From NCBI GenBank assembly GCA_027600665.1, contig JADGJL010000298.1:1-26135 (forward strand): DNA of 26,135 nt, in the 5' to 3' direction. The notes beneath the pieces are model-generated. The model did no database searches, was not told where the DNA came from, and saw nothing but the letters and a program-made list of their open reading frames with translations. Position 1 is the first letter of the stretch, and each line of letters starts with the position of its first letter. This DNA comes from Irineochytrium annulatum. Lineage: Eukaryota; Chytridiomycota; Chytridiomycetes; Chytridiales; Chytridiaceae. Shown one piece after another: positions 10,050 to 19,844 of this stretch. A program made the translations under genes and the position numbers.

Positions 10050-10578
10050 ATCACGCACTTTTTCTTTTTGGCATTTGTTCATTTTTTCGTCGGTTCTGCG
10101 CTATTAAAAAAAAAAACAACGAACAATTAAATGACGCCAATAATGCAACCTTGATGTAGTTTTGGAGTGGCTGCAACTGATTCGGGGTGGCTGGAATGGG
10201 TGCTGGAATGAGGCGTGGTGATAAGGTGAGTCAATGTTGGGCCGCCACAGGAGCCTGCATCCGCATCCGCGCCTGTGCAACAAACGGATCGCGGCTACGG
10301 TGGTGGGGCCTTTACTGTTAAAGAGAGCTACCATCACCTAGGCGCACCGGGCGTACGTGAGGATAGGTGGGTCGTGGGCCCAAAATGCCCGGCCTTGCCT
10401 CTAGCACCTACCTGAGTGTTTAAGTTGCATAAGCCTTCATTAGCAAGCATGTGGAATATGTCGACCTCCGTAAGTCACGCGTTCGTTCGCGTCGCTTCTC
10501 CTTAAATACCGCCGCCGGCGATGATGGCGACCTCACTTCCTCTCCTTCCTCGCTCAAACAACCTCATATCCTCAAACG
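10050..10578. other. intergenic region with promoter of the secreted protein gene
   Basis: Starts with a 3' untranslated region containing ATTAAA followed by an 11-base A run at about 10102-10117, a plausible polyadenylation region for the transporter. The distal part serves as promoter for the gene at 10579. No gene was recognised in between. Confidence 0.55.
10502..10508 (+). promoter_or_regulatory. TATA-like element
   Basis: TTAAATA about 70 bp upstream of the ATG at 10579, in an otherwise GC-rich stretch followed by a pyrimidine-rich leader (CCTCTCCTTCCTCGC). Position and context fit a core promoter with a short 5' untranslated region. Confidence 0.4.
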
Positions 10579-11809
10579 ATGCACTTCACCGCCGTCATCG
10601 CCTTTGTCCTCTCGGCAGCGTCGCTCGCGTCCGCCCGCGTCAACAGCGTTCACTGGAAGCAGGACCCCGTCAACGTCAAGAGCACTGCCGAGCGCGCTGA
10701 GAACTTGGAAAGGCGCGTGTCGGCCAACCTCGAGTACTATGGCGGACCGGTTATCTCGAATGTCGTCGTCAACCCTATTTGGTAAGAACGGATCTGGTTT
10801 GTTTCGCGACGGTGCAATCCCTATTAAAATGCTACGATAACCACAGGTACGGCGCCACGGCTGACAAGGCGAGAATTTCATCGTTTTATAAGGGCGTGAC
10901 TGACTCGCCCTACTTCGACATGCGTAAGCTTGCGAGTCCTTTTTTTTACTACTCTTGTCAATAAATCCTCACTAAAACAACGGACATTTTCTTCAGTGTC
11001 CGAGTACGGTACTGCAACCCAATCGATCGGCAGGGGCAAGCTCGGCACCCCCTACACTGAGACCAAACCGTCTTCGAGGTCGAGCCTGACCGATGCCACG
11101 CTCGAGACTTACCTGATGAACTTGGTCAAGACCGGGAAGATCAACCCTACCGATAACTCATACTACCCTATCGTAAGTGCTACGCTTCGTCCTTTAATGG
11201 TTTATTTGGACAGCAAAACTAAAAGTGTACAACAGCACTTTGGGCCTAAATACTCCATCACCAACCCCAGTGGGAAACATTCCTGCGTGAACGGTGGCTT
11301 CTGCGCCTACCAGTGGGTTTTTGTTGTTCTTCCTCTTGACTTTGGTTGCTTGAGTGCCGAATTCTAAGCCTTAAACTCCTTTCACGTCACAGCGGTACAA
11401 TCGACATCTCCTCGATCTCGGACACCCAGTATCTCTACTACGGCGTCATTCCCGACCAATACAGCACGGGCTGGTGGGTTTCCCGCCTTCGTTCGTTTAA
11501 GTCCCTTTAAATGGTGATATTTACAAATGCCACTTGCCTTTCATTTTCAGCTCGTCCGGCTGCGGCACCAGCCCGACCCCGTTTAACAACCTCTGCTCGG
11601 TCGCATCGCACGAGTTGGCGGAGGCAGTGACCGACGCGGCCGTCGGCGTCGCCCCCGACGTCGGCGCGCCACTTGGCTGGTATGACAGCAACAACGGCGA
11701 GATTGGGGACATTTGCAACGCAATGGAGGGGTCCGTCGTCGGCGGTGATGGTATAACCTACACCGTTCAGAGGCTTTGGTCGAACACGCAGGGTCGCTGC
11801 ATCGTTTAA
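10579..11809 (+). CDS. secreted EXORDIUM / phosphate-induced-1-like protein
   Basis: Six exons: 10579-10781, 10847-10923, 10997-11172, 11236-11312, 11393-11473 and 11551-11809. They join in phase to 290 residues. A clear signal peptide (MHFTAVIAFVLSAASLASA) precedes a pro-like stretch. LEYYGGPVISNVVVNPIWYG then matches the opening motif of the plant EXORDIUM/phosphate-induced protein family (PF04674; YHGG-PV-x-x-N-V-x-V-x-x-IWYG). A Cys-bearing HSCVNGGFCAYHG and a second Cys cluster (CSSSGCGT...NNLC) fit an extracellular fold. From residue 221, SVASHELAEAVTD with His225, Glu226, Glu229 and Asp233, then WYDSNNGEIGDIC, forms the family's most conserved part. It looks like a metal-binding helix, though no protease activity is established. 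Five introns of 63-80 bp in 1.2 kb is dense. Molecular role is unknown; in plants members are cell-wall-associated and growth-related. Confidence 0.85.
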
Positions 11810-11925
11810 AGCGCAATAGTTTTGTTTATTGGGCTCCTTGTGCTCTCTTTTTTTGTCTGCCTCCTCACCCCATGTTCTGAGCTTGCTCTCTCCGCGACTG
11901 ACCTCACTTTTATGATGGCAAAGAA

Positions 11926-11943
11926 GACCGCATTATTGCGGTC
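11926..11943 (+). promoter_or_regulatory. perfect 7-bp hairpin in the 3' untranslated region
   Basis: GACCGCA, loop TTAT, TGCGGTC. The stem is perfectly paired and lies 117 bp after the stop of the EXORDIUM-like gene and four bases before an AATAAA signal. It could aid 3'-end formation or mRNA stability; this is inference from position only. Confidence 0.45.
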
Positions 11944-11947
11944 AACA

Positions 11948-11953
11948 AATAAA
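11948..11953 (+). promoter_or_regulatory. AATAAA polyadenylation signal
   Basis: Canonical hexamer 139 bp after the stop codon at 11807-11809, directly following a perfect hairpin. It is the best candidate 3'-end signal in this part of the window. Confidence 0.5.
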
Positions 11954-12845
11954 ATGGATGATGATTTTACCAACCGCAGCTTCTTTGAGTGATCTCCCTA
12001 CGTCTTGTGACTTCATCGTTAGGCAAGGCTTGCCCTTCTTGCAGCGCGTCGATATGTTTGAATAAACTCTTGATGTGTCGGGTCGACTTCATGAACTAAT
12101 TCGAACCTCCTTCGATTTTTGAAGTTGAAACACTCGGTCGCGGGCTGGACTTCCTTTCACGGAAGATGAATTGGGGCGATCAAATGCGACGCTCTGGACT
12201 TCCTGGGCAAGGCTGCACATTGCGTGGCTTAGCACCACTCCTCCCCCTCCGTTTTGATCAACAGGCGTTGGGATCCGCGCATCCCTTCCATGCAAAATGA
12301 GCGTAGACTCGCGATCGCTGGTGACGTTCACAGCAATCCAAGGGTCCGTGCAGAAGTATTCGCATTAACAGCTCAAAGGGGGAAACTAGGAAGGCACGGA
12401 AGTAAGGATGGGCAATATTCGAGGATGGGCATATGTGTGGGTCATACTGGCAAATGGCTGTGATATCGTGAACAATGCAGATTCGACCCTTTACCAATGC
12501 CAAAGCACATGTCGTGGGAGGGGATGCATGTTGTTAAATAGGGCAACAAGGTAATAAGGTAATAGGTACGCAAGGATAAGAAGAAAGGCCACGAGGCGCG
12601 CGCTAAGCATCGCGTCACTGAATGCGCGCATCGCCGCATCCCCGGCGATCGTGCTGGTCAAAGGTCTGGCCCAGTGGCGGATGAGGGACCTTTCAAGCCT
12701 CCCAACTTTTTCCTCACTCAATTCGTTTCCAAGCGAAAAGGAGCGGGTTTTTTACCGCATTTTTCGCCGGACATTCAGGCCGCCACTGTTCTCGGCCCTC
12801 TCAGGCCTGGCTCGCAAATTCGAATGATCGTCCTCCTCAAGGCGA
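11954..12845. other. intergenic region without a confident gene
   Basis: Nearly 0.9 kb between two plus-strand genes. On the minus strand two overlapping frames (12503-12258 and 12331-12089) read rather like protein, but neither begins at a usable ATG and I found no intron that joins them in phase. A stretch at about 12750-12770 has T-runs and TTTTTCGCCGG, which recalls G1/S promoter elements but is not a clear match. No tRNA was found. Confidence 0.5.
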
Positions 12846-12852
12846 TATAAGG
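12846..12852 (+). promoter_or_regulatory. TATA-like element of the cyclin-like gene
   Basis: TATAAGG about 100 bp upstream of the ATG at 12952. It is followed by a pyrimidine-rich, C-rich leader, the usual look of a fungal core promoter and 5' untranslated region. Confidence 0.45.
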
Positions 12853-12951
12853 GTGGGTGTCCCCCTCCCCCGTCCCCATCATCCGCCATCGTCTCCACCG
12901 ACAGCTACCACCGCCTCGCACCTTCGCACCTCTCGCGACCCCTAAGTCATC

Positions 12952-14079
12952 ATGGTCGTCTCTCACCTCCTCACGCCCACATCCTCGTCTTCGCCCGCTG
13001 TGGCCTCCCCTGTCGACCAGCTTCGGCGCCTCAACCTGTCGGCATCCCCCTGCACCTCGCGCGTCTCCTGCAAGGTCTCCTCCCCCGCCGCGATCGGCAG
13101 GCGCAACCTCACCCGCAATGCGGTCTCCTCCCTGCTAGCTGAGGGCCACGGCAACACTCGCGCTTCCTCCCCGGCACCGTCGCCCGCGACGCGCCCGCAA
13201 ACTCAGCCCCAGCGCAAGCGCGCCACAGTCCAGTGCGTTTACACCGCGCCGGTGACGATCAAGGCCTCCAAGGTCGTCGACTCCTCGAACCAGATCGCCA
13301 ACCTCGCCCTTCGCCTCTTCCTCTCCGTCCTCGCAGCGGCAGAGCGTCGCGGCATCTGGCCCTCTTCACCGTGCTTGAACGCGCCCACCGCCGCCGCATC
13401 ATCTGCCCCAGCCGCCTCTTCCCCGTCCTTCTCGCCGAGCCACCACGCGACCAACCTCTCGTCCCAGAGGTCACCCGACACGCCTGCGTCATCCCCCGGC
13501 TCCGTCATGTCCGCCGATTCGATGGCATCCCCACAACCGAACCTCCCCACCCCTCCATCGTCATCGACCACCTCCGCCTTTCCCGGCCTAAATCCGCACC
13601 TTACCTCGCACCCGCTCTGCACGCCCCAGCTGGTCCGCCTTATTCAGCAGCTAACGCGCGTGAACGGGATCGCCTCCTCCATTCTCCCGCCCAGCACGGC
13701 CACGTCTAACTCGCCACTCGAGCGTACCCCCCACCTTATCCTTCACGCACTCTACCTCGCCCATCGCATGCTCAGCCAATGCCCCGACAACGCGTCCTTG
13801 CCCGACCACATCGCGGGCGACGCCGTCGCGCTCCTGATGGGCTGCATTATGATGTCGGAGTCGCAGCTCAGCGACCGGCAGACGGGTACTCGCGTCTGGG
13901 TGCGCGTGCTGGCCAAGGCTGACGTGTGCGGTGATGACGAGGAGGGTATGAGGCGGTGGCTGGCTGGCGTGAAGCGTCAGGCGTTGGTGGCGCTCGCTTG
14001 GGGCTGTCATGTCCAGGTGGAGGATTACGTGATGTGGTTGAGGGACTTGAGGGTGTGCATGGGCGCCTTGGCATTTTAG
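12952..14079 (+). CDS. cyclin-like protein, single exon
   Basis: An uninterrupted 375-residue frame, the only intronless multi-hundred-residue gene in the window. The first 220 residues are Ser/Pro/Ala-rich and probably disordered, with a helical stretch (NQIANLALRLFLSVLAAAE) around residues 115-135. From about residue 224 to the end the sequence looks like a cyclin box. It starts with LVRLIQQLTRVNGIASSIL, then a helix with HALYLAHRML, then AVALLMGCIMMSESQLSDRQ (the 'MAS-K--D' position of fungal Pcl/Pho80-type cyclins). W-x-R and a final long helix follow. In Pho80-type cyclins this fold binds a Cdk5/Pho85-like kinase. The match is by helix pattern and a few key positions, not strong identity. 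Cyclin-like is fair; the kinase partner is inference. Confidence 0.58.
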   Translation: MVVSHLLTPTSSSSPAVASPVDQLRRLNLSASPCTSRVSCKVSSPAAIGRRNLTRNAVSSLLAEGHGNTRASSPAPSPATRPQTQPQRKRATVQCVYTAPVTIKASKVVDSSNQIANLALRLFLSVLAAAERRGIWPSSPCLNAPTAAASSAPAASSPSFSPSHHATNLSSQRSPDTPASSPGSVMSADSMASPQPNLPTPPSSSTTSAFPGLNPHLTSHPLCTPQLVRLIQQLTRVNGIASSILPPSTATSNSPLERTPHLILHALYLAHRMLSQCPDNASLPDHIAGDAVALLMGCIMMSESQLSDRQTGTRVWVRVLAKADVCGDDEEGMRRWLAGVKRQALVALAWGCHVQVEDYVMWLRDLRVCMGALAF

Positions 14080-14867
14080 ACTGTCAGTAGATTCCTCTCT
14101 CACGTATATATAGCACTTTGTTTGGAATGCATAGGTTTTTTTTCTGTGCGCGCTTGTTATTAGTCGCGACATAATCTTGTGAAGCTTATACCTTATTTAT
14201 CATAATACATATTGGACATGTGTTCCGTCTGATTCGTTTGCCGGTTCTATCTTGAGGGAGCGCAAAGCTTATACCCTCTCATCATATACTCGGCATGTTC
14301 TTTCAGAACCCCGAGAAAGCGCGGTGTTGACATGCAGTATTAATATGTTGATGTTGCTTGACTTGTAGGGGCTTGGTGAGCAATGCGTTGGAGGGAAGGA
14401 AGGATACGAAATGCGTTCAACGAATCGTCGCTAATCTTTCCCTCTTTATACTGACGCCACTAATCGCGATCCTCTGCAACCACAGGAGGCTACCAGCTTC
14501 GTAAGCTCCTGAGCGGATTGCATCAGCATGTTAAATATCATCGCTATAAGTACTGTTAAAGCAGTTTCGGCATTAAAAATTGCCAAGTTCCATCTATTAT
14601 AGAAAAAGCAGTAACTAGTTGTAGGATAGATGAAAATGCGAGGAAAGCTGATTCATGAGTATAAACTTTCATCTCTTAACTCCTGAGCTCAAGTGAAGGT
14701 GTAACTTGTAATTAGATGGCAAATGGATAAAGGCAGAACCAGAGAAGGATGAAGTAAGTATATCCTATCACGAATCCCAAAAAGCCCTCAACACCTTTCG
14801 CAGAACATCCCTGAGAACCAATGCATCCAACGTGGGCGAAATTCCACTGGTCTTCAGCCCAACGCTA
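14080..14867. other. AT-rich intergenic region between convergent genes
   Basis: Contains the 3' ends of the cyclin-like gene and the CYSTM gene. AAGCTTATACC occurs at about 14182 and again at about 14266, each followed by a TCAT...CATAT-like stretch and a CATGT motif, a weak diverged duplication. No gene was recognised. Confidence 0.55.
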
Positions 14868-15352
14868 CTACCAGCAAATCCAGCAACATGCGAGAGCTGC
14901 GCACATTCCGACAAGACACCCTGTTTAGCAAAAAGGCCTAAGGTTAGAAACTCGTATTGAAAAAATCGCATCCCACAACTCACCGGTCTCCTCCGCATTC
15001 CGCTGGGCAGCCACCCGCGCGCCGTAGTTGTTCGGCTGCTCGACGATGATGACTTGGGGTTGTTGCTGTGCGTCTGGGGTAAAGGAAGTCAGTCAATCGA
15101 CAACGCAGGCTCTACATCATGAATTTCCCTAGCGTGACCTCTCTCTCATATCCACTCGTAAGTCGTAAGGTCGCACGTTTGGCGTTACCCTTTCGTCAAC
15201 CAAGCTCTCCAACGTATCGCTCCTCACTGCCGGCGGTACTTACAAATAACTTGAGGCTGCTGTTGCCCCACCACGTACACCGGGGGCGGTTGCGACATGG
15301 GCTGCGAGTAGACGACCTGCGGCTGCTGGGTTGTGTAGGTCGTGTAGGACAT
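14868..15352 (-). CDS. CYSTM-type cysteine-rich tail-anchored small protein
   Basis: Exons 15352-15244, 15073-14984 and 14920-14868 join in phase to only 83 residues. Introns are 170 bp (15074-15243) and 63 bp (14921-14983, ending GCTAAACAG). The N-terminal two thirds are Gln/Pro/Tyr/Val-rich (QPQVVYSQPMSQPPPVYVVG, QPQVIIVEQPNNYG). The C-terminus after EETG is CLVGMCAALACCWICW with Cys at 68, 73, 78, 79 and 82, then a stop. This is the hallmark of the CYSTM module of stress-related tail-anchored proteins in plants and fungi; length and order also fit. The cysteine tail lies in a different frame from the long open frame over the last exon, so it appears only after splicing. Known members are associated with stress tolerance and plasma membrane; the biochemical role is unclear. 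Confidence 0.82.
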
Positions 15353-15944
15353 CTCGATGTCGTTGAGGCTGTGGTGACGATGGAGGACAAGGTTACTTGG
15401 CGGCGGATTTTTGACACCACTTTCCACCAGGAGAGTGGCTTGACACGGACGGTGGTTGGACGCCGCTCCATTGAGCAATGAAGGCGTCGGTTAGCCTTAG
15501 TATTCGCTTCTGACTCGCTTTAATTGTTCTTTCTACAATTCTGCATTTTTCGTTTCGAACACGACTTCTGAGGACTTAAATATATCTCTCTCGTCGACGG
15601 GGCGACGACATCTCCATATTTGAGTAGTGGCCGCGTCGCGGGTATCGCGAGGGCTTCGTGAAGGCCTGGCACTTGGGTAAAGCCTGTCGTGGGCTTATGA
15701 CGCCCATCATAGGAAATAAGGATCGAGCCTGGGCAAATTCGTTGCGAGACCAACTCCCCTTTGCAGTGTCCATTTTACCCACCGCTTTTCATCGCTGCAG
15801 CGGGACGCCCAGAGGAGAGCTGACCTCGCTGGCGTCGTCCTGACTGCCTGCCGTCAGTCCCGAACCTCACTTTCCCGAGGCGACAGGGTGATGCTGCTGG
15901 CATCCGACCACAGGACGTAACACCCGCACCACAAACCCGCAATT
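15353..15944. other. shared promoter region between divergent genes
   Basis: About 590 bp between the CYSTM start (minus strand) and the Sel1-repeat protein start (plus strand). TTAAATATATC at about 15576-15586 reads as a TATA-like element on the minus strand, some 225 bp from the CYSTM ATG. No gene was recognised. Confidence 0.45.
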
Positions 15945-18900
15945 ATGGCCGCACCGACGATCCCGGTGACCAGCGACCCCGTGCTGGCCAACACGTTCGC
16001 CACCTACAGATTCCCAGACCCTGCTTCGACGTCGTGGTTTGATTTGGACTCGGACGATGAGTCGACGACGAGCGACTCCCAGAGCGTCGTGAGCGACACG
16101 ACATCGCTGGCTTCCTCTTCGATATCGCGGAACCAGTCTAGTCGGAACTACATGATGCCTACGAGCAGAGGCGATGATCCAGGTTGGTTGAGTGGAAGGA
16201 TTCTCTAAGAGGGCTATCAACATGGGCATATCATGAGCGCTGATTTACTTTATGTCAGGTCCAAGAGGCTCTCGGTCCACCTTCCAACAGCAGCAATATC
16301 CGCAACATCCCTCCAACCGTACAAGTTATCACGATCCCTATCCCGAACAATACAACACCAACTCGACACCCATTCCACCATCTCCAACAAATTCGGAGGA
16401 CTCCTCCTCCGTCCGCTCCAACCCCCGCTTCTCCCGCGGCTCCTTCGCCGGGGGCGACTACATCGATGATGATCAGTTTAACGCCGACTTTCAGCAGCTC
16501 CTCCGGCGGCCGCGGTCCATGTCGTCCGTTGCGTACCGCACCGACTCCAATACCAGCAACAACGCCATGCCCTATTTCTACCATCCTACCACCACGTCCG
16601 CCCCGGGCTACCGCCAGTCCGCAGAGTTCTCGTACATTTCCGCCGTACACTACACCAACACCGCCATCTCCCCCACATCACCCACACAGGCCGCGGCAGT
16701 CGCATCGCCGGGCAGACATCACTCGTTTACGGCCGCTTCGGCGTTCTCGCAGCGATACCCGGCCTATTCAGATATGGCGCCAAATTTCAGCACAATGAGG
16801 CTCCAGATGGAGTTGCAGGCGTCGTATTCGGGCGCCGATTATTTGGGCGAATTCACGGGTGTGGAGGGTGGAGAGGGCGGCGTGATCGGGTGGGAGCAAG
16901 GGCCGGAGGCGTCGGTGGAGGAGCTGGAGGCAATGGCCTTTTACCGCGATGGTATGTGCTCATTTCTTTTTTGCGATCACAGGGAGAGTCTGTGCTAAAT
17001 CGTTTGAATCGAACAGCACAAAATCTCTTTGACGGTCGCTACTCCCCCCCTGCCGACGGCATCCAGCGATACAACTCTGTGTCCTCGCAAGACTCTCGGG
17101 GCAAGCGTGTGAGTCTCGGCTGGCCCGGATCGAGGCGGGTCTCGCACGCGGACTGGAGCAAACGGAGTCATTTCAACCCGAACGATGAGGACGATGAGGA
17201 TGACAGCGACTACATGGATGACTCCGAATCTGAGGAAGAGGAGGACGACGAACAGGTGAAGGAGGAGGATGACTACGACCTGGAGCAGTTGTTGCTGCAG
17301 CAGTTACACTTTGACCCGGACCACCAGGTCGCGGACGCGGAGGTTGTATCTGAGGGTGTAGAGGAGGAGGAAGATGACGATAGCGTCGAGGATCCTGAGA
17401 TCGACATGTTTGAGCGTGAGCTAGATGGCGAGATGGACGATCGGGAGGGAGAAAATATGGTTTCCCACCCGTGGTTCTCGCCAAAATCTGGACCGGTCGC
17501 TGCTTTCCGGGATGTCGGTGGCGACTCGGAACGCTTTGAACTCTGTGAGGAAGATGGCGATGATCAGGTCTATCCGACGACACCCGTCGCGGTCGAACCT
17601 CTTAGTCCGCCGCCGTCCGCCGTCCGAGTCGCGCCCACACCGATCAACCCCCGCGCCTCTATGCTTCCGTCAACCACCATGTGCCCGCTTCAAACAAGCC
17701 AGACTTCTGCATTTCCGCCTTCCCCCTCCACTCCAACGCACTCCCCGAACTCCATCACACTCAAACCTATCCGTGCCCCAATTTCCGTCACGATCCCGAA
17801 CTCAAGCTCTCCCCACCAGACCCCAATTACAGCCTCGTCCACCTTGGCCTCGGCCTCCGTCTCTGGCTCGACCGTCGCTGCATCTCTCTCCAATCTCCAG
17901 GCTCCAGCGCAGACGCGCCGGCTCTCCCTTATGCTCCTCACTTTACCCGAATCCCACCTCTTCCCAGTCTCGAACGTTACGAACGCGCGATACACACCAG
18001 CCCTCACGGCCATCGAGGATCTCCGGCGTGCTTCGGCCATCGCGAGAACGTCGAAGAACGGTATCTTGCCGCCCGCGTCGTTGCACGCCCTCCATGCCGC
18101 GGCCGTCTTGCACCACCCGGCGTCGCACCCGTCGCCGTCTCCCTCCGGGTCGATTGGTGGAATGGCGGCAACGGGAAGGATGAACCCGACGGCGTCCGTC
18201 ATCGCCATGTACCTACTCGCGCTGTGCCTCATCGACGGCGTCGGGTGTAGGAAGGACCCGGCGCTTGGCGTTGCGCTCCTGGAGCGGACGGCGGGCCTTG
18301 CGGGGAGTGTCAGGCCTGCTGGATCCCTACCCAGGGGTTTCGGGGACCGTGGCGGAGTTGAGAAGAAGATGAGGAAGAAGAGTATTTGGGGCAAAAAGGC
18401 TCGGGAGGAGAAAGACACGAAGAAGGAGGCCGGAGGAGTTTTGGGTCTTAAGTTCAGAAGGGGTTCGAGGAATGATTCATCGATGAACGTAGACCTGCCC
18501 GCCACGCCTGTGTCAACGTCCACGCAGCAGTCGGGAGCGAGGGCCCAACCGGCGAGTGACGACGAGGACATTTCTCTCTTCCCACATCTGCATTCGATCA
18601 ACCCTGGCGCCGCGCCCCGGCGCCAGCGGGCGGCTACGCAAAGCGATGCCTCCCCACCGACGGCGGCAGGTGTGCTCGTTCCCTTGACAGTCTTACAATC
18701 GTCGGGGACGTCGTCGGCGCAGGTCGTTAGTCCCGTCGGGTCGCCGCAGACGCCGCAGCCGTGGATGAAGCGTCTGAACGTGCGAAAGAGCAAGATGCCC
18801 GTCGGCGCTGCGGGTGTACACGAAGGTGTCGCAATGGCGAGGATTGGGACGGGTGGAAGCGGGAGCAATGAGAGCGGGGAGGAGGTTGCGAAAGGCGGCG

Positions 18901-19844
18901 CCGGCGGGGCGCATGGGAAGAAGGGGCTAAGAACGTTGTTAAAGAAGGCGGCGGAAGCGGACGGCGGACACGAGGGGAAAGATGGGAGGAAGAGGATGGG
19001 GAAGGGCAAGAAGGAGAGGCATGAGCGGAAGGGGAAGAGGGCGGAAGGCGCGCCGACATCGATAAACTTAAAGGCGGAAGCTCAACCGGCGACGGCACCG
19101 GGCGAGACGGAGCGGTATTCGAAGATGATGACACCGTCGGCGTGGAACCTGGTCGACGTGCTGACGCAAACCATGCATCCGCCACCGCCTGTCCCGACGC
19201 TGCTATCGCCGGCCCCGCGCCGCCCGTCTATGGTCGACGCTAAGGCTCCCTCTCCTGCACCGTCTGGGGTCACCTCCATTCAAACCATGACGTCCGGCGC
19301 CGACAACGGGCCTTCGCCGACCGACGGGTCAGGTTTCAACGCGTCAGAGGCCTCTCGCCCCTATATTAGCGCGCGGGGCTCAAGGTCGTCGACTTCCGCC
19401 GCCGACGCCGGCTTAGCGATGTCGGACCTCCTTCGGCTCGCATCGACGCGCCTGGGGGAATGCTTCGATCAGGGTATCGGCGTCGATCGGTCCGACGCCG
19501 CCGCCGCGTACTACTACCGCGTTGCCGGCACATTGGGGAGGAGCCTCGAGCGAGGCGCGACGAGGGGCGGTGGGGGCAAGGAGAAGGAGAAGGAGAAGGG
19601 GAAGCACCGTCATCAACACCACCATCATCACGCGGAGCGGGGCCCGCTGGCGATAGCGGCTGCGGTTGTGAAGTCGGGGAGCGGGACGGACGGCGTGCTG
19701 GATGTCGCGCTGGCTGGGTTCGATGGCGATGGGGCGAAGGCGAAGGAAGAGAGGGTTAGGAGGTTGAGGAGAAGAGAGGAGAAGGAGCGGGGGAGGGAGG
19801 CGGCGAAGAGGAAGGCCGACATACTAAGCGCCGTGAGATTGTGA
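15945..19844 (+). CDS. large Sel1-repeat protein with disordered and acidic regions
   Basis: Exons 15945-16182, 16259-16951 and 17017-19844 join in phase to 1252 residues. Introns are 76 and 65 bp. The N-terminal 360 residues are Ser/Tyr/Pro-rich. An acidic block at about 367-415 (DDEDDSDYMDDSESEEEEDD) follows, then a long Pro/Ser/Thr region. A Sel1-type helical hairpin is seen at about 704-740 (IAMYLLALCLIDGVGCRKDP, with the A-x3-L-x3-L-x2-G-x-G-x3-D pattern). A second lies at about 1117-1155 (RLGECFDQGIGVDRSDAAAA, then YYYRVAG). Between them lies a 370-residue Lys/Gly/Ser-rich insertion. The tail has a His run near residue 1174 and a charged helix. Sel1 repeats act as protein scaffolds; fungal relatives of this broad layout include Dsf2/Skt5-type proteins linked to cell-wall and polarity functions. 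The orthologue is not determined. Confidence 0.82.

Noticed and set aside
12085..12110. tRNA-like B-box (GGTTCGAAT on the minus strand)
   Set aside because: The flanking bases do not form a T-arm stem or cloverleaf, and no matching A-box was found at the right distance.
16890..17016. Apparent 984-residue frame starting at 16890
   Set aside because: The part before 17017 is another frame of exon 2 plus the intron at 16952-17016; the real reading reaches exon 3 by splicing from 16951.
17690..19009. 439-codon antisense frame inside the Sel1-repeat gene
   Set aside because: A mirror of the GC-rich, codon-biased sense strand; composition is Pro/Ser/Arg-rich and no domain appears, while the sense strand carries Sel1 motifs.
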